NCBI GenBank assembly: GCA_017998755.1 | Contig: JAGOCL010000086.1 | Span: forward strand, 1 to 8,788 | Reading direction: 5' to 3' | From: Spirochaetota bacterium | GTDB lineage: Bacteria > Spirochaetota > GWE2-31-10 > MWDO01 | DNA: 8,788 nt | Shown here: positions 1 to 6,279 of the stretch, piece after piece | How positions within the stretch are numbered: the stretch's first letter is position 1 | How the letters are laid out: the number at the start of each line of letters is the position of its first letter | Program-made: the position numbers and the translations under genes | The notes under the pieces: model-generated | What the model was told of the DNA's origin: nothing | Database searches by the model: none | The model's input: only the letters and a program-made list of their open reading frames with translations

Positions 1-59
1 TTGTTTGTCAAACCATTTTATTGATAAAATCCCTTTTTATTAAATAAAATAATTATTTA

Positions 60-88
60 TTGGAATTTAAAAAATAATAAATTATTAT
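60..88 (+). promoter_or_regulatory. Predicted sigma-70-type promoter of the CHASE2 protein gene
   Basis: A -35-like TTGGAA (60-65) is followed after exactly 17 bases by TATTAT (83-88), five of six matches to TATAAT. Transcription would begin near 95, leaving a leader of about 45 bases. The whole 1-130 stretch is very AT-rich, so chance matches are likely; a second -10-like TATACT at 86-91 overlaps. The call is inferred from consensus only. Confidence 0.4.
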
Positions 89-139
89 ACTTTAAGAGAT
101 AAAATATCGAGAATATCTATAACGCTGTTTATTTCGGAG

Positions 140-2350
140 ATGAGGCAATTGTCGTCCAAAATTAAATTTTATTCAATTACTTTTATAGTTTTTATTTTCG
201 TCGGTATCTTTATTACTGTATTTTCAGCTAATATATACGATTTCTCGTTTTTTTTGAAATCGCGCGGCGGCGAAATAGATAAATCGGAGAAAAGCGCCGA
301 CCAGAAATCCAACGCGATAATAAGTCTCGACGCGCCGATTACGGCGGATACTTTTTTACAATTTCTAAAATTTCTCTCGGATAGTTCCGCCGATTTCATC
401 GCTTTGGATACGGATATCAATAGTTTCTCGGATATTACCGAACTAGATAAGCTTAAAGAGTTTATCCGAAATAATAATAAGATTTACGGAGTTTTGAATA
501 CTGAAGTAAAAAAAAACTTGCTATCTAAGAATGACGTTGATAATAAATCGCTAAAGTTTTTCAGATATATTAAGACGGACGCCGATTTCTTTTTTGCAAA
601 GGCGAGCGAATTTACAGCTTTTAATAACAAATTAGATATAATTGCCGATAGAATCGGTTTTGTATCAAATCATAATTTTCTCGATCATAACGCTGAAAAT
701 TTCGACGTTTTAGCTCGAAGCGAAAACAAATATCTGTTGTCGGCTCCATTTTTATTACGGAGTTTGTCGGCGAACATTCCGGCGGATAAAATAGAATTCG
801 GTTTTACTTCGGCAATTTACGGCGGTAAAGAAATAATTAATTACGATCAAAAAGGAAGAGCTACTTTCATACATAAAGTAAAACCGAATGAGAATATTTT
901 TGTCGAAAGCTTTTCAAATATTAACGAAGCTTTTTTGGCGAGAAAGGAATGTCTTGATTTAATAAAAGACCTTAAATTTCCCGACGTTAAAACTCAGACC
1001 GGCGGAAATTACGAAGAGGAAGAGAAGATTATAGATTTTGTATATCAAGCGCCCGATCAGAAAAACGCAGAATTAAACGCAAAAATAGCGGTTATAAAAG
1101 AACTTGCGATGAAATGGAAGAGCTACAAAGCGTCGGCCCGCGCTATTGCCGAAGCGAACGGAATGATTATTGCTAATAAAAATAATCTGAATACCGCTAT
1201 CAATTTGGATTATCAACTTAAAGTATTGTCTTTTGGAAGAAACTTAAAAAGGATCCCGCTTGAATTTGTTTTGTTAATAAATATTGCTATTTTAGCCTTA
1301 TTTGCGCTTTTATCGGCTAATTCAAGGCGTTTTATATCCGTTATCTTAGTTTTCTTTTTGTTATCGGTCTTTTCAATAGCCGGTTTTTACATATTAAGGA
1401 TTTATCTGAGCTTCGATATTCCGGCCGAGTTATTGTTGGCTCTATTGTTGATTTGTTTAGCGTATTCGGCCGCGATATTTATTTTAAAGAGAGCGTTAAA
1501 GAATAAAGATCTCGAGTCTATTTATAGAGGCGCCGCCTCCGGTAAATTGTTGAAACAAATCGCCAATATGGAAATTAATAAAAAGTGGAAGTTTGAATCA
1601 AAACCTTATTTGACTACGTTTATATCCGCCGACGTAACTCCGTTTATTATTAAAGATCCCGACGACGAACAAATCGACGAGATTGAAGATAAAACGGCGC
1701 AAATAGAGAACATAATAAAGTCGAACTTCGGAGTCGTTAGTTGTTCGAATAACTCGCAGATAGTCGGATATTACGGAGCGCCGGAAACGAAGAGCTATTC
1801 GTATAGAAATTTCATAAACTCGGCTTATAAGATCTCCGAGATACCCGTAGATAAAGATAATTCAAAAAATAACAAGATCGCAACCGTCGTCTTAACAAAA
1901 TACGAATGGTTCAAATTTGTTAAAAAGGACGGAATAAAATCGTGGATTCATATTGGGAATTCTATCGAAATACTTAGAGCCATGAATAAAGTCGCTAAAA
2001 AATTCGACGCCGCTATAGTTATATCTGAAAACAGCTTTAAACTGGCAAATTTTGAGATACCTGTTAGAATGTTGGATAGAATCAGAATTAAGAACGTCGA
2101 ATCAACCATAAGGATTTTTGAACTGCTCGACCAAAATCAAGTCGATAATACCGGCGATTTATACGATTATTTTCATGCCGGACTAAAATTATTTGAAGCA
2201 GGTAAATTCGAGGCGGCTTCGGCTTATTTTAGACAATGCCTGAAAATAAAACAGACGGACGCGCCCGCTAAAATCTACCTCGAAAGGTGCAAAACCTTTG
2301 TAGCGACCCCCCCCGATAAAGAATGGGACTTCGTTTACGACGTAGAGTAA
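140..2350 (+). CDS. CHASE2-type membrane sensor with degenerate class III adenylate/guanylate cyclase domain and C-terminal TPR
   Basis: A 736-residue membrane protein. Visible order: a membrane helix at about 10-29; an extracytoplasmic CHASE2-like region at about 30-371; three membrane helices at about 372-392, 397-420 and 427-450; a cyclase-homology domain at about 489-662; and a TPR-like segment at about 674-720 ending in EWDFVYDVE, which resembles the WDGV tail of this family. Family members normally make cAMP or cGMP in response to an external signal. Here only the first metal Asp is kept (D498 in ISADVT). The second metal Asp is replaced by S539 (NNSQIVGYYGAP where GDaimavfGaP is usual), the adenine-contacting Lys by C535, and the Asn/Arg pair of GDaVNlAaR is not kept (GNSIEILRA, 606-614). 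It is therefore probably a catalytically inactive regulatory pseudo-cyclase; this is inferred. Start: GGAG abuts the ATG at 140, which is unusually close, so TTG at 149, nine bases from GGAG, may be the true start. The CHASE2 assignment is weaker than the cyclase and TPR assignments. Confidence 0.75.
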   Translation: MRQLSSKIKFYSITFIVFIFVGIFITVFSANIYDFSFFLKSRGGEIDKSEKSADQKSNAIISLDAPITADTFLQFLKFLSDSSADFIALDTDINSFSDITELDKLKEFIRNNNKIYGVLNTEVKKNLLSKNDVDNKSLKFFRYIKTDADFFFAKASEFTAFNNKLDIIADRIGFVSNHNFLDHNAENFDVLARSENKYLLSAPFLLRSLSANIPADKIEFGFTSAIYGGKEIINYDQKGRATFIHKVKPNENIFVESFSNINEAFLARKECLDLIKDLKFPDVKTQTGGNYEEEEKIIDFVYQAPDQKNAELNAKIAVIKELAMKWKSYKASARAIAEANGMIIANKNNLNTAINLDYQLKVLSFGRNLKRIPLEFVLLINIAILALFALLSANSRRFISVILVFFLLSVFSIAGFYILRIYLSFDIPAELLLALLLICLAYSAAIFILKRALKNKDLESIYRGAASGKLLKQIANMEINKKWKFESKPYLTTFISADVTPFIIKDPDDEQIDEIEDKTAQIENIIKSNFGVVSCSNNSQIVGYYGAPETKSYSYRNFINSAYKISEIPVDKDNSKNNKIATVVLTKYEWFKFVKKDGIKSWIHIGNSIEILRAMNKVAKKFDAAIVISENSFKLANFEIPVRMLDRIRIKNVESTIRIFELLDQNQVDNTGDLYDYFHAGLKLFEAGKFEAASAYFRQCLKIKQTDAPAKIYLERCKTFVATPPDKEWDFVYDVE

Positions 2351-2371
2351 GCTGTTAAATTATTATATTCT

Positions 2372-2390
2372 AAACGGGAATTCCCGTTTT
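2372..2390 (+). terminator. Intrinsic terminator of the CHASE2 protein gene (repeat copy A)
   Basis: A perfect 7-base-pair stem, AAACGGG / CCCGTTT, closes an AATT loop and ends in TTTT, 21 bases after the stop codon at 2350. The hairpin is symmetric, so it may also stop the leftward toxin transcript, although the opposite-strand U-run is only three bases. It is part of a 27-base sequence (2364-2390) repeated in direct orientation with two mismatches at 3111-3137. Confidence 0.75.
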
Positions 2391-2475
2391 CTAGTAAACC
2401 CATATTGCTTGACCCGAGAGTATGCGAGGGGAAATGGGGGCTTGCGATTCAAAACTTTTGTATTTTATTATCGAT

Positions 2476-2751
2476 TTATCTATAAGCGTCTTTTCGCCAT
2501 TCAATATCAATCATAAAGATAATAACATTTTCTTCGTCTATTTTATAAAATATTCTTATATCCCCAATTCGATATCTGTATATCCCTTCAAAATCGCCTT
2601 TTAACTTTTTTATATTCTTTCCAAAATAGGGATTTATTTTTAAAATCGTATAAACTATATTTTTAATTTTCTGATAAAATCTTTGAAATTCCGGTTTGTT
2701 TATTTTTTCTTTGTAGAAATTAGTTTCTGCAACCTTAAAATTATTCAACAA
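2476..2751 (-). CDS. RelE/ParE-superfamily toxin (type II toxin-antitoxin)
   Basis: A 91-residue basic protein of normal length for RelE-type toxins, which are usually ribosome-dependent mRNA interferases. The diagnostic C-terminal half is present: IKKLKGDFEGIYRYRIGD (47-64), then IRIFYKID (65-72) and the terminal WRKDAYR (85-91), matching the family pattern L.G...YR.R.GdyR..Y...........i.hR..vY. K48, K49, K51, R59, R61, R66, R86 and Y90 are candidates for RNA contact and catalysis. It is the second gene of a leftward operon, overlapping the antitoxin end by 11 bases. No ATG is available: it starts with TTG at 2751, or the next codon TTG at 2748, behind GGGA (2764-2761) at nine bases. RelE versus ParE activity (mRNA cleavage versus gyrase poisoning) cannot be settled by reading; the shape favours RelE. 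GC content is about 20-25%, below the flanking genes. Confidence 0.85.
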   Translation of the reverse strand: MLNNFKVAETNFYKEKINKPEFQRFYQKIKNIVYTILKINPYFGKNIKKLKGDFEGIYRYRIGDIRIFYKIDEENVIIFMIDIEWRKDAYR

Positions 2752-2974
2752 TCGTATAATTCCCTTTAACTATATCGTCTAACCCTTTTTTTAAATCTTC
2801 CGAAAATTTAATAATCTCATTCATTTCATTATCAGAAACATAATTTTCCGTTGTTAGATAATTCAATGCGGCATATTCGATAAAATTAGAAATTGTTCTT
2901 CTTTCGCCGTTTGCCGCTTTCTTAAATAATTCATAAGTCGAATTGTCGATTCTTATAGTTATAGTTTTAGACAT
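2741..2974 (-). CDS. Ribbon-helix-helix (CopG/MetJ-type) antitoxin
   Basis: A 77-residue protein directly upstream of, and overlapping, the RelE-type toxin. Residues 3-9 (KTITIRI) form the DNA-binding beta strand, about 11-26 the first helix and about 27-40 (TISNFIEYAALNYL) the second helix of a ribbon-helix-helix fold. The acidic tail (about 45-77) is the expected toxin-wrapping segment. Antitoxins of this type neutralise the toxin and, as dimers or toxin complexes, repress their own promoter. The ATG at 2974 follows AAAAGGGCGG, a good ribosome binding site at a short distance. Three TATTCA repeats just upstream are plausible operators. Antitoxin first, a short overlap and a weaker toxin start are the standard layout. 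I am confident in the fold and pairing, less so in the exact antitoxin subfamily. Confidence 0.85.
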   Translation of the reverse strand: MSKTITIRIDNSTYELFKKAANGERRTISNFIEYAALNYLTTENYVSDNEMNEIIKFSEDLKKGLDDIVKGNYTIVE

Positions 2975-2990
2975 ATAAACCGCCCTTTTG

Positions 2991-3017
2991 TATTCAAAAA
3001 ATATTCATTTTTATTCA
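2991..3017 (-). repeat. Three helically phased TATTCA repeats, probable antitoxin operator
   Basis: TATTCA (TGAATA on the operon strand) occurs at 2991-2996, 3002-3007 and 3012-3017, with starts 11 and 10 bases apart, so the copies face the same side of the helix. They overlap the -10 element, the spacer and the expected transcription start of the toxin-antitoxin promoter. Ribbon-helix-helix repressors commonly bind short repeats about one turn apart. AT-rich sequence makes some recurrence expected by chance, so the operator role is inferred. Confidence 0.45.
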
Positions 3018-3026
3018 AATAGTCAA
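2998..3026 (-). promoter_or_regulatory. Promoter of the antitoxin-toxin operon
   Basis: On the minus strand TTGACT (3026-3021), five of six matches to the -35 consensus, is followed by a 17-base spacer and TATTTT (3003-2998), four of six matches to TATAAT. Transcription would start about 15-17 bases before the antitoxin ATG at 2974. This is the best-spaced promoter in the region, and it sits on the phased TATTCA repeats, as expected for autoregulation. Confidence 0.6.
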
Positions 3027-3040
3027 GATTTTTATATAAA

Positions 3041-3139
3041 AATTCCTCCGAATTTACAATGCCTCTCCGACTTTATTGTGAAATCTGAAGGATTATTATC
3101 GATATTTCAGTATATTCAAAACGGTAATTCCCGTTTTTT
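3041..3139 (+). ncRNA. Candidate small RNA: 20-pair hairpin followed by an intrinsic terminator
   Basis: Bases 3041-3060 pair with 3075-3094 around a 14-base loop: 15 Watson-Crick pairs, two G-U wobbles and three mismatches over 20 positions without gaps. Both wobbles are allowed only in the + strand RNA, which favours rightward transcription. The loop is C/U-rich (CCTCTCC, 3062-3068), a composition that could pair with Shine-Dalgarno sequences. An intrinsic terminator at 3118-3139 follows but belongs to no + strand protein gene. The only promoter-like sequence is a weak TATATA/TATAAA at 3033-3040 without a clear -35. Alternatives are a leader of an upstream-initiated guaA transcript, or a relic left when the toxin-antitoxin unit arrived. 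Confidence 0.3.
3118..3139 (+). terminator. Orphan intrinsic terminator (repeat copy B)
   Basis: The stem AAAACGG / CCGTTTT (seven pairs) encloses a TAATTC loop and runs into TTTTTT (3134-3139). It is the 3' part of a 27-base direct repeat (3111-3137) matching 2364-2390 at 25 of 27 positions. No + strand protein gene ends upstream of it: the antitoxin runs the other way and guaA starts downstream at 3263. It must therefore end a non-coding transcript, shield guaA from read-through, or be a leftover duplicate. Confidence 0.6.
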
Positions 3140-3204
3140 ATAGCCCCCGAATTCGCGTCCCTAGAAAATTTCAAGTCGTTACCTCTAAATTTGTAAATAT
3201 ATTT

Positions 3205-3231
3205 TTGTAAAAATAAAATATTTGATATAAT
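3205..3231 (+). promoter_or_regulatory. Extended -10 promoter of the guaA operon
   Basis: A perfect TATAAT (3226-3231) is preceded by TG at 3223-3224, giving the extended -10 form TGnTATAAT. A -35-like TTGTAA (3205-3210) lies 15 bases upstream, a short spacer that an extended -10 can tolerate. Transcription would start near 3238, giving a leader of about 25 bases, too short for a purine riboswitch. Confidence 0.6.
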
Positions 3232-3262
3232 GCGGCATTCTCGGTTTTCAACAGGATACAGT

Positions 3263-5092
3263 ATGGAAAAAATTGTCGTATTAGATTTTGGCGGTCAATA
3301 TTCGCATCTCATAGCAAAAAGAGCTCGATATTTGGGGTATTATTCTGAGATAGTTTTGCCTTCTATATCTACGAACGATCCGAAGATGAAAGACGTCGCG
3401 GGGGTTATTCTATCCGGAGGGCCTTCGTCCGTTTACGATTCGGAAATACCCGAATTCAACTCTGATATATTAAAGCTCGACGTTCCGATATTGGGGCTAT
3501 GCTACGGGCATCAGCTTTTGTCCAAAGAATACGGCGGATCGGTCCAAAAGGCGGTTGTCGGAGAATTTGGGATCGCAGAACTGACGAAAGTCGCTAAGTC
3601 GCAGTTGTTCGACGGGGTAACGTTTCCGACGCAAGTATGGATGAGCCATAACGACGAGGTTACGGAACTTCCGCCGGGATTTGAGATAATCGGCTCGACA
3701 AAAGATTGCCGTATCGCCGCGATACAAAACTTAGAGAAAAAGAGATTTGGAGTCCAATTTCACGCGGAAGTAAAAGATACTATTGACGGCGATAAAATTC
3801 TTGGTAATTTTATAAAATTCTGCGGAATGAATAAAAACTGGGATACTTCTAAAATTCGCGATACAATTCTTGAGGATATAAAGAAAGACGCCGGCGATAA
3901 AAAAGTATTGCTGTTTCTATCCGGCGGCGTCGATTCGACGGTCGCTTTTGCATTGTTAAATAGGGCTCTGGGGCAGGAGAGAGTATTGGGGCTTCATATT
4001 GATAACGGATTTATGAGAATGAACGAGAGCGCCGCAATCGACGAGAGATACAAGAAATTCGGCTTTACTAACTATATCATTGAGGATGCGAGCGAAGAAT
4101 TTCTCGAGGCGGTTAAAAAGATAACAGATCCGCAGGAAAAACGAAAAAGAGTCGGCGAAACGTTTGTAAAGGTCAGGGACAAAGTCGTAGACAAGCTAAA
4201 ACTTCCTTTTACCGATTGGTTGTTGGCGCAAGGCACGCTCTATCCCGATATCATCGAGTCGGGCGGCACTAAGCACTCAAGAGCTATCAAGACGCATCAC
4301 AACAGAGTGGACGGAATACAAAAACTTATCGAGGCGGGGTTGGTTATCGAACCGTTGAAGGAGTTGTATAAAGACGAAGTCAGAGTAGTCGGAAGGGTAT
4401 TGGGGTTGCCGGAAGAGTTAGTCGGTCGCCATCCTTTTCCCGGTCCCGGCTTGTCGATAAACGTTCTCTGCTCCGACGGCGTTATGAAAGATAAAGAGTC
4501 TTATGAAAAGGCAAATAATAATCTAAAAAAGCTTGATATTACTTCTATATCAAAAGAAATAAAGAGTATATACGCTATTCCGGTAAAATCCGTCGGCGTT
4601 CAGGGGGATTTTAGGACTTACGCTTATCCCGCCGTAGTAGATATTGGGGAGATTTATAAGAACAATATTGACTGGGACGAAATCGAAAAAATTTCTACCA
4701 TTATCACAAATAAAGTAAAAGAAGTTAATAGAACTGTTGTAAAAATTTATGAAAAACAGGGATTATCGTTGATAGAAGCGTATTGCGAGAAAAAACGGCT
4801 TGATATGACCAGAATCGCGGACGAGATAGTATTGAATGCGCTTAAGAAATACGGATGGTATAACAAGATATTCCAGCATCTAACGATCAATCTTCCTTAC
4901 GCGACAAAGCGCGACAATTGTAGTATCGTTTTGAGACCTGTAGTATCGGAAGACGTTATGACGGCGAGGTTCGCTCGTTTAGATCAAAAACTTTTGAGCG
5001 AGATTGTCGAAGAACTTCGAAAAATAGATTTTATCGACGCGATTTATTACGACGCGACGAACAAACCGCCGGCTACTTTTGGTTGGGAATAA
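3263..5092 (+). CDS. guaA: GMP synthase (glutamine-hydrolysing), long eukaryote-like form
   Basis: Converts XMP to GMP using ATP and glutamine, the last step of guanine nucleotide synthesis, in the cytoplasm. It has 609 residues, longer than the usual bacterial form of about 510-525. The class I amidotransferase domain (1-190) has nucleophile C80 in LGLCYGH and the H167/E169 pair in FGVQFHAEV. The ATP-pyrophosphatase domain (about 195-400) has SGGVDS (220-225), AQGTLYPDIIES (322-333), KTHHN (343-347) and HPFPGPG (390-396). The C-terminal dimerisation domain has VGVQGDFRTYAY (444-455), then roughly 95 extra residues before SIVLRPVV and the conserved end KPPATFGWE. The lid motif KTHHN, VGVQGD and the insertion resemble human GMPS rather than the short E. 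coli enzyme. I start at ATG 3263: AGGA (3253-3256) lies six bases upstream, and the in-frame ATG at 3230 falls inside the -10 promoter box. It is the first gene of a six-gene operon, followed after five bases by the transporter. Confidence 0.96.
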   Translation: MEKIVVLDFGGQYSHLIAKRARYLGYYSEIVLPSISTNDPKMKDVAGVILSGGPSSVYDSEIPEFNSDILKLDVPILGLCYGHQLLSKEYGGSVQKAVVGEFGIAELTKVAKSQLFDGVTFPTQVWMSHNDEVTELPPGFEIIGSTKDCRIAAIQNLEKKRFGVQFHAEVKDTIDGDKILGNFIKFCGMNKNWDTSKIRDTILEDIKKDAGDKKVLLFLSGGVDSTVAFALLNRALGQERVLGLHIDNGFMRMNESAAIDERYKKFGFTNYIIEDASEEFLEAVKKITDPQEKRKRVGETFVKVRDKVVDKLKLPFTDWLLAQGTLYPDIIESGGTKHSRAIKTHHNRVDGIQKLIEAGLVIEPLKELYKDEVRVVGRVLGLPEELVGRHPFPGPGLSINVLCSDGVMKDKESYEKANNNLKKLDITSISKEIKSIYAIPVKSVGVQGDFRTYAYPAVVDIGEIYKNNIDWDEIEKISTIITNKVKEVNRTVVKIYEKQGLSLIEAYCEKKRLDMTRIADEIVLNALKKYGWYNKIFQHLTINLPYATKRDNCSIVLRPVVSEDVMTARFARLDQKLLSEIVEELRKIDFIDAIYYDATNKPPATFGWE

Positions 5093-5097
5093 ATGCT

Positions 5098-6279
5098 ATG
5101 CGCTCCAAAGCAAAACGCCGATTTTACTCTACTTTTATACTGTTATTTTTTGCAAATTTAACTTTTTTTTCAGGACACGCTTCGTTAAATATGCTTCCGG
5201 CGTTTCTCAAAAACTCGTTGGGGGCGTCAAGCGGTTATATCGGTTTTTTTATGAACGTCAATTCTATAGCGATGATTTTGTTTGTCGCGTTATTCGGGGT
5301 ATATTCAAATAAAATTGACAAAAAAATATCGTTATTGATCGGATTTGCCCTTTTTATCGCTAGTATGGCTGTAATGTTTTTTAATCCGGATAATCTCTGG
5401 GTTCTTTTAGCGGCTCGTTTTATATCTTCTCCTTCTTATGCGTTCGGTTTTACTATGTTTACCAACATTATTTTTGATATTCTTCCAAAAGAAAAAAGGT
5501 CGTCCGGTATCGCTTTATTCGGCATATCGGGTATAATGTCTAATCCCGTCGGCGCGTTTTTCGGCGAAAAAGTCGTAGGAATATTTCAATATAAATACCT
5601 GTTTATTATGGGCGCTTTTTTTATGTTTATCGCGTTAGTTTGCGTTTTGATTTTTAAAGAGAAGGAACATTATCATAAAGACAAGATCAGCTTAACTTTT
5701 TGGAAAGTTTTATCGGACAAAAGGATACTCCCATACGCGCTTACCGCTTTTATTTTTGGAGGAGTTTTTGGCGTTTTTAACTCTTTTATACCGATTTATA
5801 CCCAAGAAATCGTTGGATCTCCCAATTTATCTTTTTTCTTCATCCCGTTTGCTATAGCGGCGATTATTTCTCGTATATTTTTGACGGATTTTCTGGATTA
5901 TTTTCCAAAAAGGAATATTATACAAATAGGATTTAGTTTTGCGCTAATATCGCTTATATTGATACTTTTTCTCAAAACTAACGAATTTTTGATCATAATA
6001 GGGATATTTTACGGATTTGGACACAGTTTGATGTTTCCGACTTTCAGCTCGGCGTATGTGAATATGGGCAGAGGCGAGGAAATGATCATTAGGAGCAATA
6101 CCTATATCGCTCTCAATACTTTTGGAACCATAGCGATATCGTCGCTTTTCGGGTTGATCGGAGATATTTTCGGGACGCGATATATTTTTATATCTACGGT
6201 TATATCAGTCGCAGCGGCTGTATTTATTTGTTATTCGATGCCGAAAAAAGAGGACGTTGTAATAATGGAGGAATCGTGA
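5098..6279 (+). CDS. Major facilitator superfamily transporter
   Basis: A 393-residue, strongly hydrophobic protein with about 12 predicted membrane helices in two halves, separated by the charged loop FKEKEHYHKDK. The loop between helices 2 and 3 (GVYSNKIDKK, 67-76) is a degenerate copy of the MFS motif A (G.laDr.grr). These carriers move small molecules across the inner membrane using ion gradients. The substrate cannot be inferred; the overall look is that of a generic efflux-type MFS_1 protein. The ATG at 5098 follows GGGA (5085-5088), which overlaps the last codons of guaA; TTG at 5083, inside guaA, would add five residues but has no visible ribosome binding site. The gene begins five bases after guaA and overlaps the next gene by four (GTGA), implying translational coupling. 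A purine or nucleoside-related substrate is possible from position alone but unsupported by motifs. Confidence 0.85.
   Translation: MRSKAKRRFYSTFILLFFANLTFFSGHASLNMLPAFLKNSLGASSGYIGFFMNVNSIAMILFVALFGVYSNKIDKKISLLIGFALFIASMAVMFFNPDNLWVLLAARFISSPSYAFGFTMFTNIIFDILPKEKRSSGIALFGISGIMSNPVGAFFGEKVVGIFQYKYLFIMGAFFMFIALVCVLIFKEKEHYHKDKISLTFWKVLSDKRILPYALTAFIFGGVFGVFNSFIPIYTQEIVGSPNLSFFFIPFAIAAIISRIFLTDFLDYFPKRNIIQIGFSFALISLILILFLKTNEFLIIIGIFYGFGHSLMFPTFSSAYVNMGRGEEMIIRSNTYIALNTFGTIAISSLFGLIGDIFGTRYIFISTVISVAAAVFICYSMPKKEDVVIMEES

Noticed and set aside
15..52. AT-only hairpins in the first 60 bases (for example ATTTTAT-TG-ATAAAAT at 15-30)
   Set aside because: Composed only of A/T pairs in a very AT-rich region, where such palindromes are expected by chance; no T-run or gene context supports a terminator.
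169..420. 83-codon open frame on the minus strand inside the CHASE2 protein gene
   Set aside because: Antisense to a well-supported coding region, no family-like sequence and no ribosome binding site context; a shadow frame.
2391..2475. Integron attC site next to the toxin-antitoxin cassette
   Set aside because: I looked for paired RYYYAAC and GTTRRRY cores around the 3' end of the operon and found no credible pair; no integrase is in the window.
2422..2604. 60-codon + strand open frame over the toxin end
   Set aside because: Antisense to the RelE-type toxin, which has clear family motifs; the encoded peptide has no recognisable features.
2408..3175. Inverted AGCCCCC...TCAAG sequences at 2442-2408 (minus) and 3142-3175 (plus), each about 35 bases
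   Set aside because: Only the two ends match; the interior aligns poorly, so this could easily be chance. Not strong enough to call terminal inverted repeats.
3100..3262. Purine riboswitch upstream of guaA
   Set aside because: The predicted leader is only about 25 bases, and I see no conserved purine-aptamer loops in 3000-3262. The terminator at 3118-3139 lies upstream of the guaA promoter, not between promoter and gene.
3497..3727. Minus-strand open frames at 3497-3727, 7015-7257 and 7962-8183
   Set aside because: All lie opposite strongly conserved genes (guaA, lysO small subunit, tatD) and carry no motif of their own.
5079..5312. 77-codon + strand open frame at the guaA-transporter junction
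   Set aside because: Overlaps the transporter in another frame, and its peptide is low-complexity and unlike any family; the transporter frame shows coherent membrane helices.
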